The position numbers and the translations under genes were made by a program. Positions 14,427-14,535 of a stretch of 14,535 bases of DNA are shown here, piece by piece (the stretch's first letter is position 1; each line of letters begins with the position of its first letter). Where the stretch lies: the NCBI GenBank assembly GCA_040904765.1, contig JBBDST010000062.1, positions 1 to 14,535 of the forward strand, written 5' to 3'. The notes under the pieces are model-generated. The model searched no databases. It was not told the origin of the DNA and saw only the letters and a list, made by a program, of their open reading frames with translations. Source of the DNA: JBBDST01 sp040904765 (GTDB lineage: Bacteria > Actinomycetota > Nitriliruptoria > Nitriliruptorales > Nitriliruptoraceae).

Positions 14427-14451
14427 GAAACCGGCCGCTTGGGCCGGTTTC
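14427..14451 (-). terminator. Intrinsic terminator of tRNA-Lys
   Basis: A perfect 10-bp stem, GAAACCGGCC / GGCCGGTTTC, with a 5-nt loop. It begins 6 nt after the tRNA 3' end on the minus strand and is followed by a T-rich TTGCGTTT. It separates the tRNA transcript from the MDR gene. Confidence 0.8.
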
Positions 14452-14457
14452 TCGGGG

Positions 14458-14530
14458 TGCGCCGCCAGGGACTTGAACCCCGAACCTGCCGGTTAAGAGC
14501 CGGATGCTCTGCCAATTGAGCTAGCGGCGC
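14458..14530 (-). tRNA. tRNA-Lys (anticodon CUU)
   Basis: A 73-nt cloverleaf on the minus strand. The acceptor GCGCCGC pairs with GCGGCGC, with discriminator A at 14458. The D arm is GCTC/GAGC with AATTGGCA in the loop. The anticodon loop is CTCTTAA, giving CUU for lysine AAG codons, on a CCGG/CCGG stem with a U27:C43 mismatch at its top. The T arm is CGGGG-TTCAAGT-CCCTG. The three bases after the discriminator read CCC, so the CCA tail is added after transcription. Confidence 0.95.
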
Positions 14531-14535
14531 GTGCG

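Noticed and set aside
14267..14515. N-terminal extension of the MDR dehydrogenase frame
   Set aside because: It reads through a terminator and most of the tRNA-Lys, and the ribosome site and conserved fold both begin at GTG 14266.

Overview
The window looks like a chromosomal piece from an actinobacterium (Actinomycetota) with a facultatively anaerobic lifestyle. This is an inference. GC content is moderately high, many genes start with GTG, and a close match to the mycobacterial DevS/DevR (DosS/DosR) oxygen-sensing pair sits beside a full-length single-chain pyruvate:ferredoxin oxidoreductase. The species cannot be named from the sequence alone.

Layout. 1-510 (-): N-terminal part of a voltage-gated potassium-type channel that runs off the left edge. 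757-1980 (+): membrane diguanylate cyclase, divergent from the channel across an AT-rich control region. 1981-3034: about 1 kb without an intact gene, mostly a decayed IS3-family transposase on the minus strand. 3035-3691 (+): nitroreductase, convergent with the DevS-type heme/GAF histidine kinase at 3696-5255 (-). Divergent from the kinase across a perfect 22-bp palindrome is a rightward block: a nitronate-monooxygenase-like flavoprotein (5434-6891), a small SRPBCC-like protein (6994-7485), the DevR-type response regulator (7578-8234), PFOR/nifJ (8336-11992) and an overlapping dihydroorotate-dehydrogenase-like flavoprotein (11992-13083). Convergent with these are a possible 44-residue membrane peptide and a quinone-oxidoreductase-like MDR enzyme (13211-14266, -). 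Last comes a tRNA-Lys(CUU) with its own terminator (14427-14530, -).

How the genes may work together. The kinase keeps the residues that in M. tuberculosis DosS/DosT are the proximal heme histidine and distal tyrosine. The regulator is DevR-like from end to end. Sequences resembling the DevR box (GGGACT-WW-AGTCCC) lie about 50-60 nt before the start codons of the SRPBCC-like gene and of PFOR, where there are two, and a half-site lies at the same distance before the nitroreductase. The simplest model is a self-contained hypoxia/redox module: a heme kinase senses O2, NO, CO or redox state, and DevR switches on an oxygen-sensitive PFOR pathway plus accessory flavoproteins. The roles of the PyrD-like, SRPBCC-like and nitronate-monooxygenase-like proteins are open. 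Motif scores and homology calls were made by eye; no database search was run.
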